Part shown: positions 35,113 through 44,171 of the stretch, piece after piece | Layout of the letters: each line of letters begins with the position of its first letter | How positions within the stretch are numbered: position 1 is the first letter of the stretch | Source: Leucobacter allii | GTDB taxonomy: Bacteria; Actinomycetota; Actinomycetes; Actinomycetales; Microbacteriaceae | Direction: 5' to 3' | Assembly: GCF_022919155.1 (NCBI RefSeq) | Contig: NZ_CP095045.1 | Coordinates: 3,472,001-3,536,000 of the forward strand | DNA: 64,000 nucleotides | Position numbers and translations under genes: made by a program | Notes under the pieces: generated by a model | Told to the model about the DNA's origin: nothing | Database searches by the model: none | The model's input: the letters and a program-made list of their open reading frames with translations, nothing else

Positions 35113-36132
35113 ATGCGTCAGACCTCGTTCCGCCGCCGTGCGCTCGCCGTCACGAGCCTCACCGCCGCAGCCGCGCTCACGCTCAGCGCCTGCTCCTCCA
35201 GCAGCTCCGACTCCGAGGGCGGCGACGACGCCGCGGGTCTCGAGTCCGTCAAGATCGGGATCAGCCAGCTCGTGCAGCATCCCGCGCTCGACTCGGCCAC
35301 CGAGGGCTTCAAGCAGGCGTTCCTCGACGCCGGCTACGTCGAGGGCGAGACCGTCGAGTTCGACGAGCAGAACGCGAACGGCGAGCAGGCCACCGCGGTC
35401 ACGATCGCCCAGACCTTCGCGAGCTCCGACGCCGACCTCGTGCTCGCCGTCGCGACCCCCGCGGCGCAGGCGGCGGCCCAGGCCATCGCCGACAAGCCCG
35501 TGCTCTTCACCGCGGTGACCGATGCGGTCTCCGCGGAGCTCGTCGACTCGAACGAGGAGCCCGGCGCCAACGTCACCGGCACGAGCGACATGGCCCCGCT
35601 CTCCGATCAGCTCGAGATGATCACCCAGATCGTGCCCGACGCCGCGAAGATCGGCATCGTCTACGCCTCCGGCGAGGTGAACTCCGAGGTGCAGGTGGAG
35701 GCCGCGCAGGAGGCCGCCGCGGATCTCGACCTCGAGATCGTCACGAAGACCGTCACCACCGCCAACGACATCGCGCAGGCCACCGAGGCGCTCGGCGACG
35801 TCGACGCGATCTACGTCCCCACCGACAACATGGTCGTCGCCGGCATCTCCTCGCTCATCCAGGTCGCCGAGGACAAGCAGATCCCCGTGATCGGCGCAGA
35901 GTCCGGCACCGTCGAGGGCGGCGCGATCGCCACCCTCGGCATCGACTACGAGAGCCTCGGCCACCAGACCGGCGAGATGGCGATCAAGATCCTGCAAGAC
36001 GACGCGGATCCCGCGACCATGCCGGTCGAGTTCGCGAGCGAGTTCACCTACGTCGTGAACCCCGGGGCCGCCGAGCGCATGGGCGTCGAGATCCCCCAGG
36101 AGATCCTCGACCAGGCGGAGACCGTCGAGTAG
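35113..36132 (+). CDS. ABC transporter substrate-binding lipoprotein (TrpX-type)
   Basis: This is a 339-residue exported lipoprotein: the signal peptide has basic RRR and a hydrophobic core ending in the lipobox LSAC (Cys about residue 27), followed by a Ser/Asp-rich linker. The periplasmic-binding fold of the ABC_sub_bind (DUF534/TrpX) family is shown by KIGISQLVQHPALDSATEGFKQ, VLFTAVTDAVSAEL and IGIVYASGEVNSEVQV. Related systems import tryptophan or aromatic compounds; here the ligand is unproven. It is first in a three-gene operon. A hairpin (ATCGGCG/CGCCGAT, 35035-35056) lies in its leader. Confidence 0.88.
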   Translation: MRQTSFRRRALAVTSLTAAAALTLSACSSSSSDSEGGDDAAGLESVKIGISQLVQHPALDSATEGFKQAFLDAGYVEGETVEFDEQNANGEQATAVTIAQTFASSDADLVLAVATPAAQAAAQAIADKPVLFTAVTDAVSAELVDSNEEPGANVTGTSDMAPLSDQLEMITQIVPDAAKIGIVYASGEVNSEVQVEAAQEAAADLDLEIVTKTVTTANDIAQATEALGDVDAIYVPTDNMVVAGISSLIQVAEDKQIPVIGAESGTVEGGAIATLGIDYESLGHQTGEMAIKILQDDADPATMPVEFASEFTYVVNPGAAERMGVEIPQEILDQAETVE

Positions 36133-36165
36133 TCGGCCCCGCCGGACGAAGCAAAGGACCAACGC

Positions 36166-37164
36166 ATGATCGGCGCGCTCGAACTGGGCCTCATCTACGG
36201 GGTGATGGCCCTCGGCGTCTACCTCACCTTCAAGGTGCTGAACTTCCCCGACCTCACGGTCGACGGCAGCTTCACCACCGGTGCGGCGGTCGCCGCCGCG
36301 CTGATCACGAACGGGATCAACCCCGTCCTCGCCACCCTCGCGGCGGCGGGGGCGGGGCTGATCGCCGGCGCGGTCACCGGAGTGCTCCACACCAAGGGGC
36401 AGATCGACGGCCTGCTCGCCGGAATCCTCACGATGATCGCCCTCTGGACGATCAACCTGCGCATCATGGGCACGGCGAAGGAGGACACGGCCGTGGCGGC
36501 CAACCTCCCGCTGCTGCGCGCCGAGACCGTCTTCACGCCGCTCAAGGACGCGGAGCTCCTCGGCAGCTGGGCCGGCATCGCGATCATCCTCGTCGCGGTG
36601 CTCGTGCTGAAGCTCCTCGTCGACTGGTTCCTGTCGACGAACCTCGGCCTCGCGATCCAGGCGACCGGGGACAACGGCCCGATGATCCGCAGCTTCGGCG
36701 TGAACACCCACCGCACGACCATCCTCACGCTCGCCATCTCCAACGGCTTCGTCGGGCTCTGCGGCGCGCTCGTCGCCCAGTACCAGGGATTCGCCGACAT
36801 CAGCATGGGCGTCGGACTCATCCTCGTGGGGCTCGCCTCGGTCATCCTCGGCCAGGCGGTCTTCGGGCAGCGCTTCATCTGGGTCGCGAGCCTCGCGGTC
36901 GTGCTGGGTGCGGTGCTGTACCGCCTCATCATCTTCTTCGCGCTCCGCGCCGGACTCGACCCCAACGACATGAAGCTCGTCACCGCGGTCCTGGTGATCG
37001 CGGCGCTGCTGCTGCCGCGGTGGCGCTTCCTGCGCCGCATCCCCGCGCTCAGGCGACGGGACGGGCGGATCGTGGTCGAAGACGGTTCCGCCGCGCCCGC
37101 GGCAGCCGCGTCGCCCGGATCTGAGCCCGTGGCCGCGACCCCCGACGAGACGAGCGGGAGGTAG
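36166..37164 (+). CDS. ABC transporter permease (TrpY-type)
   Basis: This is a 332-residue inner-membrane permease with about eight helices: GLIYGVMALGVYLTFKVLNFPDLTVDGSF at the N-terminus is diagnostic of permeases paired with TrpX-type binding proteins, and GLAIQATGDNGPMIRSFGVN is the EAA-like ATPase-contact loop. The C-terminal tail is Ala/Pro-rich and cytoplasmic. It starts 33 bp after the binding protein and ends 4 bp before the ATPase gene. Confidence 0.88.
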   Translation: MIGALELGLIYGVMALGVYLTFKVLNFPDLTVDGSFTTGAAVAAALITNGINPVLATLAAAGAGLIAGAVTGVLHTKGQIDGLLAGILTMIALWTINLRIMGTAKEDTAVAANLPLLRAETVFTPLKDAELLGSWAGIAIILVAVLVLKLLVDWFLSTNLGLAIQATGDNGPMIRSFGVNTHRTTILTLAISNGFVGLCGALVAQYQGFADISMGVGLILVGLASVILGQAVFGQRFIWVASLAVVLGAVLYRLIIFFALRAGLDPNDMKLVTAVLVIAALLLPRWRFLRRIPALRRRDGRIVVEDGSAAPAAAASPGSEPVAATPDETSGR

Positions 37165-37168
37165 CCGC

Positions 37169-37960
37169 ATGCTCACCATCGACCGTATCGAGAAGACCTT
37201 CTTCCCCGGCACCGTCAACGAGCGCCGGGCGCTCGCCGGGCTCAGCCTGACGCTCGAGGAGGGCGACTTCGTCACCGTCATCGGCTCGAACGGGGCCGGC
37301 AAGTCCACGCTGTTGAACGCGATCTCCGGCCGCTACGCGGTCGACGCCGGCGTCATCGAGATCGACGGCCAGCGCGTCAACCGGCTGAAGGAGCACCAGC
37401 GCGCGAAGTACATCGGCCGGGTGTTCCAGGATCCGATGGCGGGCACCGCGCCCGACCTCACGATCGAGCAGAACCTCGCGCTCGCGGTGCGCCGCGGCAA
37501 GCCCCGCGGGCTCGGCCTCGCGCTCTCCCGCGCGCTGCGGGCGCGGTTCCGCGAGGAGCTCACGGCCCTCGAACTCGGTCTCGAGCACCGGCTCACGGCG
37601 AAGGTCGGCCTGCTCTCGGGCGGCCAGCGCCAGGCGCTGTCCCTCCTCATGGCGGGCTTCACCCATCCGAGCATCCTGCTGCTCGACGAGCACACCGCCG
37701 CGCTCGACCCGCAGCGCGCCGCGCTCGTCACCGAGCTCACCGACCGCATCGTCTCGCAGGGCGGGCTCACCACGCTCATGGTCACGCACAACATGGAGCA
37801 GGCGCTGCGTCTCGGCAACCGGCTCGTGATGATGCACGAGGGCGACATCGTCTTCGAGGCCTCGGCCGAGGAGAAGCGGCGCCTCACCGTGCCCGGGCTC
37901 CTGGCCGAGTTCGCGAAGATCAAGGGGGCGCAGCTCGACGATCGCGCGCTGCTCGCGTAG
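37169..37960 (+). CDS. ABC transporter ATPase (TrpZ-type)
   Basis: This is a 263-residue ATPase with Walker A GSNGAGKST, Q-loop VFQDPMAG, signature LLSGGQRQALSL, Walker B ILLLDEHTAALDP and switch VTHNMEQALR. It is the third subunit of the importer formed with the preceding permease and lipoprotein. The D-loop reads EHTAALDP rather than EPTAALDP, as is common in this subfamily. Confidence 0.9.
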   Translation: MLTIDRIEKTFFPGTVNERRALAGLSLTLEEGDFVTVIGSNGAGKSTLLNAISGRYAVDAGVIEIDGQRVNRLKEHQRAKYIGRVFQDPMAGTAPDLTIEQNLALAVRRGKPRGLGLALSRALRARFREELTALELGLEHRLTAKVGLLSGGQRQALSLLMAGFTHPSILLLDEHTAALDPQRAALVTELTDRIVSQGGLTTLMVTHNMEQALRLGNRLVMMHEGDIVFEASAEEKRRLTVPGLLAEFAKIKGAQLDDRALLA

Positions 37961-38033
37961 GCCAGCCTGGGAGGACGCCCGGGGCCGGTGCGCCTCGCCG
38001 CCCCCGTCGGCGGCCCGTCGTACAGTGTGGAAC

Positions 38034-41000
38034 ATGGCCGATGAGGGAGCAGCCGCCGCGTCGCGCACGGCGGTGCCGGGGTTCGACGCCGTCGCGGAGC
38101 AGACGGCGGCGTGGTCGGCGCTCGCCGAGGCGGCGGGCGACCGCGCCGAGGCCTGGATCGCGCGGGCCCGGGACGCGGCCGACGCCGCGCCCCCGGCCGA
38201 GGTGCTCGCCGGGCTGACCGGGGACCCCGAGAGCTTCGCCTTCACCCGGCGGCTCCTCGAACTCGTCGCGGGCACCGACGACGCCTTCGCGTCGGCCGCG
38301 GGGCTGCGGGAGGTCGCGCAGGAGGTGCCGCGCTCGATGCCGGTACGGGACCGGCTGGCCGTGCGGGCCGGAGGCGCCACCTCCCTCGGCCTGCCGTGGG
38401 CGGTGATGCCGGTGGCCCGCCGGTGGCTGCGGGAGCGGGTCGCCGGGCTCGTGCTCGCCGCCCGGCTGCCCGAGGGCGGCGACCCCGGTCGCCTCTCCGG
38501 CCTCGCCGAGGCGATCCGCCGGCACGCGGAGGCCGGGCTGACGACCGTCGTCGTGCCGCTCGGCGAGCCCGTGCACGGCCCCGCCGGGGCCGAGGCGGAG
38601 GCCGCGCGGCTCACCTCCCTCGCCGCGCACGCCGCCGTGCGGCACCTCCAGGTCGATCCCGCGCGGCTCGCCCCCGGCGGCTCGGACTGGTCCGCGGAGT
38701 CCGATACCGCGCGCGCGGCCCGGGCGCTGCGCCCGATCCTCGAGGCCGCGGCGCAGCACGGCACCACGATCCACATCGCCCCGAACAGAGTGCGCTGGGC
38801 CAGGCTCGTGCCCGATCTCCTCGGTCGCGCGCTGGCCGACCCGGAGCTCGACCGCGCGCGCGTCGGCGTGCGGCTGCTCGCGGAGCTCCCCGAATCGCGC
38901 GAGCACTACGACCGCATCAGCCGCTGGGCGCAGCGCCGGGTCGCCGACGGCGGCGCCGCGGCCGAGGTGGTCATCGGCGTGGCGGGCGTCGCCGGAGCCG
39001 AACGCATCGCATCGATCCTGAGCGGGCTGCCGGTGCCCGTGATCGAGGATCGCGCGGAGCTCCGCGCCCAGTTCCTGCGTCTCGCCGAGCTCGCGCTGCA
39101 CCCCGGGCGCGCGGCGGTGCTCAGACCCGTGCTCGCGACGGAGGACCCCGTGCTGCTCGCCGCGGCGCGCGAACTCGCCGAGCGGAGCCGCAGCGCGGAG
39201 CTCGCCTCCCTCCAACTGCGCAGCGGCGTCGCCACCGGACTCGCCGGCATCGTCGCGGATTCCGGGATCGACGTGAGGATCGCGCTGCCCGTGGTCGCCC
39301 CGAAGCGCTTCGGCAGCGCGGTCGACCTGCTCGTCGGCTTCGCCGCGGAGGCCGCGGACCCGGCATCGGATGTGTCGCGCCTCGCCGCGCTGCTCGCGGA
39401 GGACGAGGCCGCCCCGGCGGCGGCGCTCGCGGCGGCACGCGGCGAGCTCGCGGCGGCGGCGCGGTTCGCGGTCGATCCCGCGCCCGCGTCGCATCGCACC
39501 CAGCTGCGCGCCAGGGAGTGGGATCCGAGCGAGCGCGACAGCGCGCTCTTCTACCGCGCCCCGGAGGAGCCGGTGCGTTTCGACACCGGCGGGCTCACCG
39601 CTGCGGTGCTCGGACTCAGCCGGGGAACCGACGGCGAGATGAGGCTCGCGGACCTCGTGCCGCCGCGCGCGATCCCCGTCGTGTCCGCTTCGGGCTTCGC
39701 GGGCGAACCGGGGACGGACGCGAGCGTGCCGGCGAACCGCGAGTGGGTGCGGGAGCTGCTCGATCGCGCCGCGGGCGCGGCGCAGGAGCGGGATCCCGTC
39801 AACGACACCGTCGCGCTCTCCGCCGCGGATCTCGACCCCGAGCGCGCCGCGCAGGACGCGCGCGAGGACGGGGAGCGCTGGACCCGGCTCTCCCACGGCG
39901 GCCGCGCCTCGCGACTGCGGCGGGCGGCGCTCGCCGTCGTCGCCGCGCGCGACCGCCTGCTGCAGGCGCTCGCGGCCGACACGGGCGCACCGGTGGCCGA
40001 GCTCGACGCGGAGGTCGACGACCTCGTCGACGCCGCCCGGTACACCGGGCAGCTGGCCGAGGGCCTCGCGGCCGTGCGCGGGGCGTCCTTCGCGCCGGAG
40101 CGGCTCGTGCTCGTGGCCGCGGACGCGGCGACACCGATCGCGGCTCAGGCCGAGGCCGTGCTCGCCGCGCTCGGTGCCGGAGCGGGCGTGCTCTGGGCGG
40201 TGCCGCAGCGCGTCGCCGACTCCGCTCGCATCCTGCTCGAGGAGTGGGAGGCCGGTGGGATCGTCTCGGGCGCGGTGCGCCTCGAAGCGGTGGCCGAGAC
40301 GCGCACGCTCACGGAGCTCGTCGCGCACCGCGAGGTCGACCGCGCGGTGATCCTCGGCGATCGCGCGGCGGCCACGGCACTCGCCCGCGCGCGCCCCGAC
40401 CTGCGCGTCGAGGGCCGGTTCCGCGCCCGCGGCGCCGTCATCGTCACGCCCTCGGCCGACCTCGACGCGGCGATCGCCGACCTCGTGACCTCCGCCTTCC
40501 GCGGCGCGGGGACGGATCTCCGCGCCGCGCACGCCGCGATCCTCGTCGGCAGCGTGGCCCGATCCCGGCGCTTCCGCGAGGGCCTCGCCGACGCGGTGCG
40601 CGCCCTGCGCCCCGGAGACACCGCTCGGCCGGGCGACGAGGACCCGCTCGCCTTCGACCTCGGCCCGCTGCCCGCACCGCCCGACGCCGCAGGACTGGCC
40701 GCGCTGACCGAGCTGGGCCGCGGGGAGCGCTGGCTCGTCGAGCCGCAGCGGCTCGACGCCGAGGGCCGGCTGTGGTCGCCGGGCGTGCGGCTCGGCGTCG
40801 CGCCGGAGTCCTCCTTCTGGGACGACGCGCGCGGCGTGCCGGTGCTCGGGATCGCCCACGCGCGCAGCCTCGGCGAGGCCGTCGAACTGCAGAACGCGGC
40901 GGGGAGCGGCGCGGTCGCCGGGCTGCAGTCCGCCGACGCGCACGAGGTCGAGCAGTGGATCGCCGGGGCCGAGGCCGCCGGCTTGGCGCTCAACCGGCCG

Positions 41001-41765
41001 ACGACGGGCGCCCGCGTCGAGCGGCACCCCTCCGGCGGATGGAACGACGCCGTGATGGGACTCCCGGCGCTCAGCGGCGGGCCCAATCGTCTGCTGCCGT
41101 TCGGCTCCTGGCAGCCCCGCGCGGGCACGCGCAGCGAGACGCTGCACCTGCGGGGGCTCGAACCCGAGGTGCAGCTGCTCATCGAGGCGGCGCAGCCCGT
41201 GCTCGACTATGCGGACTTCGACGGCGTGCGCCGCGCCGCCCTCGCCGACGCCCTCGTCTGGCGCACCGGCTTCGGGGCGGAGCACGACGCGATCGGCCTC
41301 GGCATCGAGCGCAACCTCGTCAGATACCACCCGGTGCAGACGCAGGTGCGGCTCGCGGAGCACGGCCCGCTCGCGGCCCTCGTGCGCGTGCTCGCGGCCG
41401 CGCTGCTCGTGCGCGCTCCCATCACGGTGTCGACGGGCGTGCTGCTGCCGCCCGGGCTCGGCGGCCTGCTCGATCGGCTCGGGATCGAGGTGTCGCTCGA
41501 GCGCGACGACGCGTGGGTGGAACGGCTCGCCGTCGCCGGTCCCGTCGGATCGGACGGCGTGCGCGCCGACCGGGTGCGGCTCATCGGCGGCGACCCCGTG
41601 CGCGCGGCCGAATGGCTGGGCGGTCTGGACCGCACGGCGCTCTGGGCCGAGCCCGTGACGATGGCCGGCCCCGTCGAGCTCCTCACCCTGCTGCGGGAGC
41701 AGTCGGTGTCGGCTCGGGCGCACCGGCACGGGCTGGCCATCCCGGTACCCGGCCTGGAGGAGTGA
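38034..41765 (+). CDS. PutA-like (proline dehydrogenase/P5C dehydrogenase) protein lacking both active sites
   Basis: This is a 1,243-residue protein with the full two-domain PutA layout. The N-terminal half aligns in outline with the PRODH barrel (ARVGVRLLAELPESREHYDRISRWAQRRV), but the usual substrate and FAD residues are gone: the R-L-V-K-G-A-N strand reads VVIGVAGVAG and the A-S-H-N site reads LATED. The C-terminal half keeps the aldehyde-dehydrogenase scaffold (VPVLGIAHARSLGEAVELQN, NRPTTGA, PSGGWND) but the catalytic G-Q-K-C-S reads GTDLR (L829 replaces Cys), and the catalytic Glu and S-G-K-N motifs are absent. It is therefore a probable pseudoenzyme. The ORF is uninterrupted, so it is likely expressed; TACAGT lies seven bases before the ATG. 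Confidence 0.75.
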   Translation: MADEGAAAASRTAVPGFDAVAEQTAAWSALAEAAGDRAEAWIARARDAADAAPPAEVLAGLTGDPESFAFTRRLLELVAGTDDAFASAAGLREVAQEVPRSMPVRDRLAVRAGGATSLGLPWAVMPVARRWLRERVAGLVLAARLPEGGDPGRLSGLAEAIRRHAEAGLTTVVVPLGEPVHGPAGAEAEAARLTSLAAHAAVRHLQVDPARLAPGGSDWSAESDTARAARALRPILEAAAQHGTTIHIAPNRVRWARLVPDLLGRALADPELDRARVGVRLLAELPESREHYDRISRWAQRRVADGGAAAEVVIGVAGVAGAERIASILSGLPVPVIEDRAELRAQFLRLAELALHPGRAAVLRPVLATEDPVLLAAARELAERSRSAELASLQLRSGVATGLAGIVADSGIDVRIALPVVAPKRFGSAVDLLVGFAAEAADPASDVSRLAALLAEDEAAPAAALAAARGELAAAARFAVDPAPASHRTQLRAREWDPSERDSALFYRAPEEPVRFDTGGLTAAVLGLSRGTDGEMRLADLVPPRAIPVVSASGFAGEPGTDASVPANREWVRELLDRAAGAAQERDPVNDTVALSAADLDPERAAQDAREDGERWTRLSHGGRASRLRRAALAVVAARDRLLQALAADTGAPVAELDAEVDDLVDAARYTGQLAEGLAAVRGASFAPERLVLVAADAATPIAAQAEAVLAALGAGAGVLWAVPQRVADSARILLEEWEAGGIVSGAVRLEAVAETRTLTELVAHREVDRAVILGDRAAATALARARPDLRVEGRFRARGAVIVTPSADLDAAIADLVTSAFRGAGTDLRAAHAAILVGSVARSRRFREGLADAVRALRPGDTARPGDEDPLAFDLGPLPAPPDAAGLAALTELGRGERWLVEPQRLDAEGRLWSPGVRLGVAPESSFWDDARGVPVLGIAHARSLGEAVELQNAAGSGAVAGLQSADAHEVEQWIAGAEAAGLALNRPTTGARVERHPSGGWNDAVMGLPALSGGPNRLLPFGSWQPRAGTRSETLHLRGLEPEVQLLIEAAQPVLDYADFDGVRRAALADALVWRTGFGAEHDAIGLGIERNLVRYHPVQTQVRLAEHGPLAALVRVLAAALLVRAPITVSTGVLLPPGLGGLLDRLGIEVSLERDDAWVERLAVAGPVGSDGVRADRVRLIGGDPVRAAEWLGGLDRTALWAEPVTMAGPVELLTLLREQSVSARAHRHGLAIPVPGLEE

Positions 41766-41850
41766 GGGCGACTCGGCGCGACTGCGGCGTTCGCCGCGTC
41801 TGTCGCTTCGGCCGCGTCAGCCGCGCCCGCCGCTCGTTCGGGGGCACGGC

Positions 41851-42315
41851 TCAGCCGCGGCGCATCGGGGTGTGGGGGATCCCGTCCTCGAGGAAGCCGG
41901 GACCGCAGGGCGCGAAGCCGAAACGCGCGTACCACTCCGCGAGATGCGACTGGGCGTGCAGCAGGATCGGACGGCCCGCGCAGGCCGCGATGCCGGCCTC
42001 GAGCAGGGCCCCGGCCACGCCGCGACCCCGCCATGCGGGCGCCGTGACGACCCGCCCGATGCTGCGGAGCCCGGGTTCCTGGGCATCCTCGGCGAGGATC
42101 CGGATCGTCGCGGCGATGCCGCCCGTCGCGTCCTCCACCCACAGTTGCACCGTCCCCGGCTCGAGGTCGCGACCGTCGAGGTCGAGGTAGACGCAGTCCT
42201 GCTCGACGACGAACACCTCCTGCCGCAGTCGCGCGATCGCATAGAAGGTGCGGCTCGGAATGTCGTCGATGCGGTGCGCGGTGCGGAGCGAGAGTCCTGC
42301 GGGAAGTGCCGTCAT
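41851..42315 (-). CDS. ElaA-like GNAT acetyltransferase
   Basis: This is a 154-residue acetyltransferase of the ElaA group: YAIARLRQEVFVVEQDCVYLDLDGRDLEPGT at the N-terminus is the family hallmark, then IGRVVTAPAWRGRGVAGALLEAG with the acetyl-CoA loop, and QSHLAEWYARFGFAPCGPGFLEDGIPHTPM at the end. It is the last host gene before the tRNA-Tyr and prophage. The ATG follows CAGGAT by six bases. Confidence 0.88.
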   Translation of the reverse strand: MTALPAGLSLRTAHRIDDIPSRTFYAIARLRQEVFVVEQDCVYLDLDGRDLEPGTVQLWVEDATGGIAATIRILAEDAQEPGLRSIGRVVTAPAWRGRGVAGALLEAGIAACAGRPILLHAQSHLAEWYARFGFAPCGPGFLEDGIPHTPMRRG

Positions 42316-42403
42316 GCCTCGATCCTGCCACGCCTGCGGGTCGATTTCCGTTCGCGACGGCGAGCCGGTAATGTGGTCTCCTGGTCGTGCTCGCGCGACC
42401 GAT

Positions 42404-42485
42404 GGCGGGTTACCCGAGCGGCCAAAGGGGGCTGACTGTAAATCAGCTGGCACTGCCTACGGGGGTTCGAATCCCTCACCCGCCA
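42404..42485 (+). tRNA. tRNA-Tyr (GTA)
   Basis: An 82-nt type II tRNA. The acceptor GGCGGGT pairs with ACCCGCC, the anticodon loop is CTGTAAA with GTA at 42438-42440, there is a long variable arm, and the T-loop reads GGTTCGAATCC. A long variable arm with GTA anticodon is tyrosine in bacteria. CCA is not encoded. The gene stays intact although its 3' end abuts the prophage, so it is the left attachment site of the element. Confidence 0.95.
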
Positions 42486-42486
42486 C
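42463..42486 (+). other. Probable attL core in the tRNA 3' end
   Basis: The T-arm and 3' acceptor half of tRNA-Tyr directly precede a leftward tyrosine integrase, which is the normal geometry for integration into a tRNA gene. The core limits cannot be fixed because the right attachment copy lies outside the window. Confidence 0.6.
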
Positions 42487-42492
42487 ACAAGA

Positions 42493-42527
42493 AAAGCCCG
42501 GTCAGATCATAAATCTGACCGGGCTTT
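42493..42527. terminator. Perfect hairpin terminator between tRNA-Tyr and integrase
   Basis: AAAGCCCGGTCAGAT (42493-42507) and ATCTGACCGGGCTTT (42513-42527) form a 15-bp perfect stem with a 5-nt loop; A and T runs on either side allow termination in both directions. It would end both the tRNA transcript and the integrase transcript. Confidence 0.88.
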
Positions 42528-42565
42528 CTTGGTTTCTGGACCAGTTTCGGCGATCAAGTGTGCAT

Positions 42566-43714
42566 TTAGTCTGCGCTTTGCTGGAAAAGTTCATCAATCA
42601 CGGCAGCCGCCTCAGGCCCCCGTTTCGCCGGCTCCACGTAGTACTTCAAGTTCGCAAGCCCAGTGTGCCCGAGCTGATCCCGGGCAGCTTCAACGCCCAG
42701 CCGGTCGGCGATGTGTGTGGCGACGCTCTTTCGGTATAGCCCGAGCTTCAGGCCCTCGTATTCCGATCCCCTGAGAGCGTCCCGCCAGTCCCGCCGCAAG
42801 CTATCCGGCCAGCGCAGCGTTCCCGCCTGCGATGGGAACACGAGGTCGCAGGTAGCGTTCACGCGTCGCCTGATGAGCATGCTGGCCACCGAGTTCGGTA
42901 GCTCGAGCCGGCGAATCAGATGGTTCTTCGTGTGGTGCTGGATTTCGAGCTTGCCTGCCGTGTTCTTGATGACGGTCTTGTCGACCGTGGCCTCGTAAGG
43001 TTCCTGGAGTAGGTCGAGCGAGGGCCAATCGAACGCGAGGAGCTCGGCCGTGCGCGTGCCCGTGGCGAGATACATGTCCGTGGCGTCCGTCAGGCTCCCG
43101 TTCCTCGGGTGCCTGCCGATCGGCTTACGATCCCACTGCTGCAGCAGCACCCGGATCTCCATGAGCTGCGGGGCGCGCAGTGCGCTGAAGTTCGGGACTG
43201 CACGTGCAACCGCCCGAGTCTCCACCACGGGATTGCGGTCTACTGCTTCGTGCAGCACCGCGAGCATCATCATGTTCTTCAAGACGGTCCGCACCATCCG
43301 GGCTGCGCCAGGATGCTTCGTGGCGACAGCCTGCACGAACCGGTCAAGCCGAGCCGGCGTGGCCTCGGCAATGGTCACACCGCCAAGCCCGACACGGATC
43401 GTTTTCAGCTTCGACTTGTAGTTGTTCTTCGTCTGGGGGCCGAGCTTCGAATCGCGTTCCATCTCAGCTTCGTAGATGTCGGCAAGCTCTCGGAGCTTCG
43501 TATCGCGGTTGATGTCGCCCAGTGAGGGCTTCGATCTATCCGCGAGCGCTTCCAAGAGAGCCGTCTTCGCCTTAGCCTTGCTCGCCCCAGTGCGGAGAAC
43601 TGGGCGGCTCACTCCGTCATAGTCGCGGAATCGCGCGTAGGCGGCAGGCTTCCCAGAGCGGGTGGTGTAGTTGATCTCTCCCCATGCACCGATGGGGAGT
43701 GCCGGGCGCGCCAT
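42566..43714 (-). CDS. int: Prophage tyrosine integrase
   Basis: This is a 382-residue site-specific recombinase. There is an N-terminal arm-binding domain (to about 65), a SAM-like core-binding domain (about 70-170) and a catalytic domain: R221 in ATGTRTAELLAF, K263 in HHTKNHLIRRL, R328 in LYRKSVATH, H350 in LGHTGL and nucleophile Y358 or Y359. The usual H of the H-x-x-R box is G325, a notable change. It reads toward tRNA-Tyr. Its ATG overlaps the ImmA stop (TGATG), so it is the last gene of the leftward immunity operon. Confidence 0.93.
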   Translation of the reverse strand: MARPALPIGAWGEINYTTRSGKPAAYARFRDYDGVSRPVLRTGASKAKAKTALLEALADRSKPSLGDINRDTKLRELADIYEAEMERDSKLGPQTKNNYKSKLKTIRVGLGGVTIAEATPARLDRFVQAVATKHPGAARMVRTVLKNMMMLAVLHEAVDRNPVVETRAVARAVPNFSALRAPQLMEIRVLLQQWDRKPIGRHPRNGSLTDATDMYLATGTRTAELLAFDWPSLDLLQEPYEATVDKTVIKNTAGKLEIQHHTKNHLIRRLELPNSVASMLIRRRVNATCDLVFPSQAGTLRWPDSLRRDWRDALRGSEYEGLKLGLYRKSVATHIADRLGVEAARDQLGHTGLANLKYYVEPAKRGPEAAAVIDELFQQSAD

Positions 43715-44163
43715 CAGGCAACCTCGAACTTAGCGACGTACTGGCCGAGTCCCATCCTCGAGCCTTGGTAGACGACATCTCCGAGGCGGTCGAGAGTGCC
43801 TTCAAAGGCAATGACGAGTCGCTCGAGCACGCCGAGTTCCTGGGCGATCCAATCGGTACGACTCCCGTACTTGGCCTCGGCTAACTTGTACTCCTCAACA
43901 TCGATAAGGAAGTGGGCCGCCCATTCGTCGGCGGCTCGCTCTTGACGTTCGTTCACGTGCGGGAAGATCGACTCAACGTGTCGGAGGACCGCGTGTCCGA
44001 GCTCGTGCGCAAATGAGCAGATGGTCTTGATGTAGGTCATGCCGTCGAGGATCTTGATGTGCCGAGCTTCGTCGGAGTAGTTGCCTGGGCGGTTTGGGTC
44101 GAGGTCGAAGGTGAACTCCCATGTGACGGCGATGGAGTCCGCGAAGGTCACGAGGCGCTGCAT
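43714..44163 (-). CDS. immA: ImmA/IrrE-family metallopeptidase
   Basis: This is a 149-residue zinc protease. The active site HELGH is at residues 53-57 (CSFAHELGHAVL) and the third ligand is E80 in AADEWAAHFL. In ICEBs1 and related phages ImmA cleaves the ImmR repressor to induce the element. Here it is sandwiched between an HTH repressor upstream and the integrase downstream, the same logic. There is no signal peptide; it acts in the cytoplasm. Confidence 0.85.
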   Translation of the reverse strand: MQRLVTFADSIAVTWEFTFDLDPNRPGNYSDEARHIKILDGMTYIKTICSFAHELGHAVLRHVESIFPHVNERQERAADEWAAHFLIDVEEYKLAEAKYGSRTDWIAQELGVLERLVIAFEGTLDRLGDVVYQGSRMGLGQYVAKFEVA

Positions 44164-44171
44164 TGGGTCTC

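Noticed and set aside
62-42300. Many long open frames antisense to, or shifted from, clear genes, including frames over 1,000 codons opposite the PutA-like gene
   Set aside because: High GC leaves few stop codons. These frames have Arg/Ala/Pro-rich, motif-free translations and no ribosome sites, so they are shadows.
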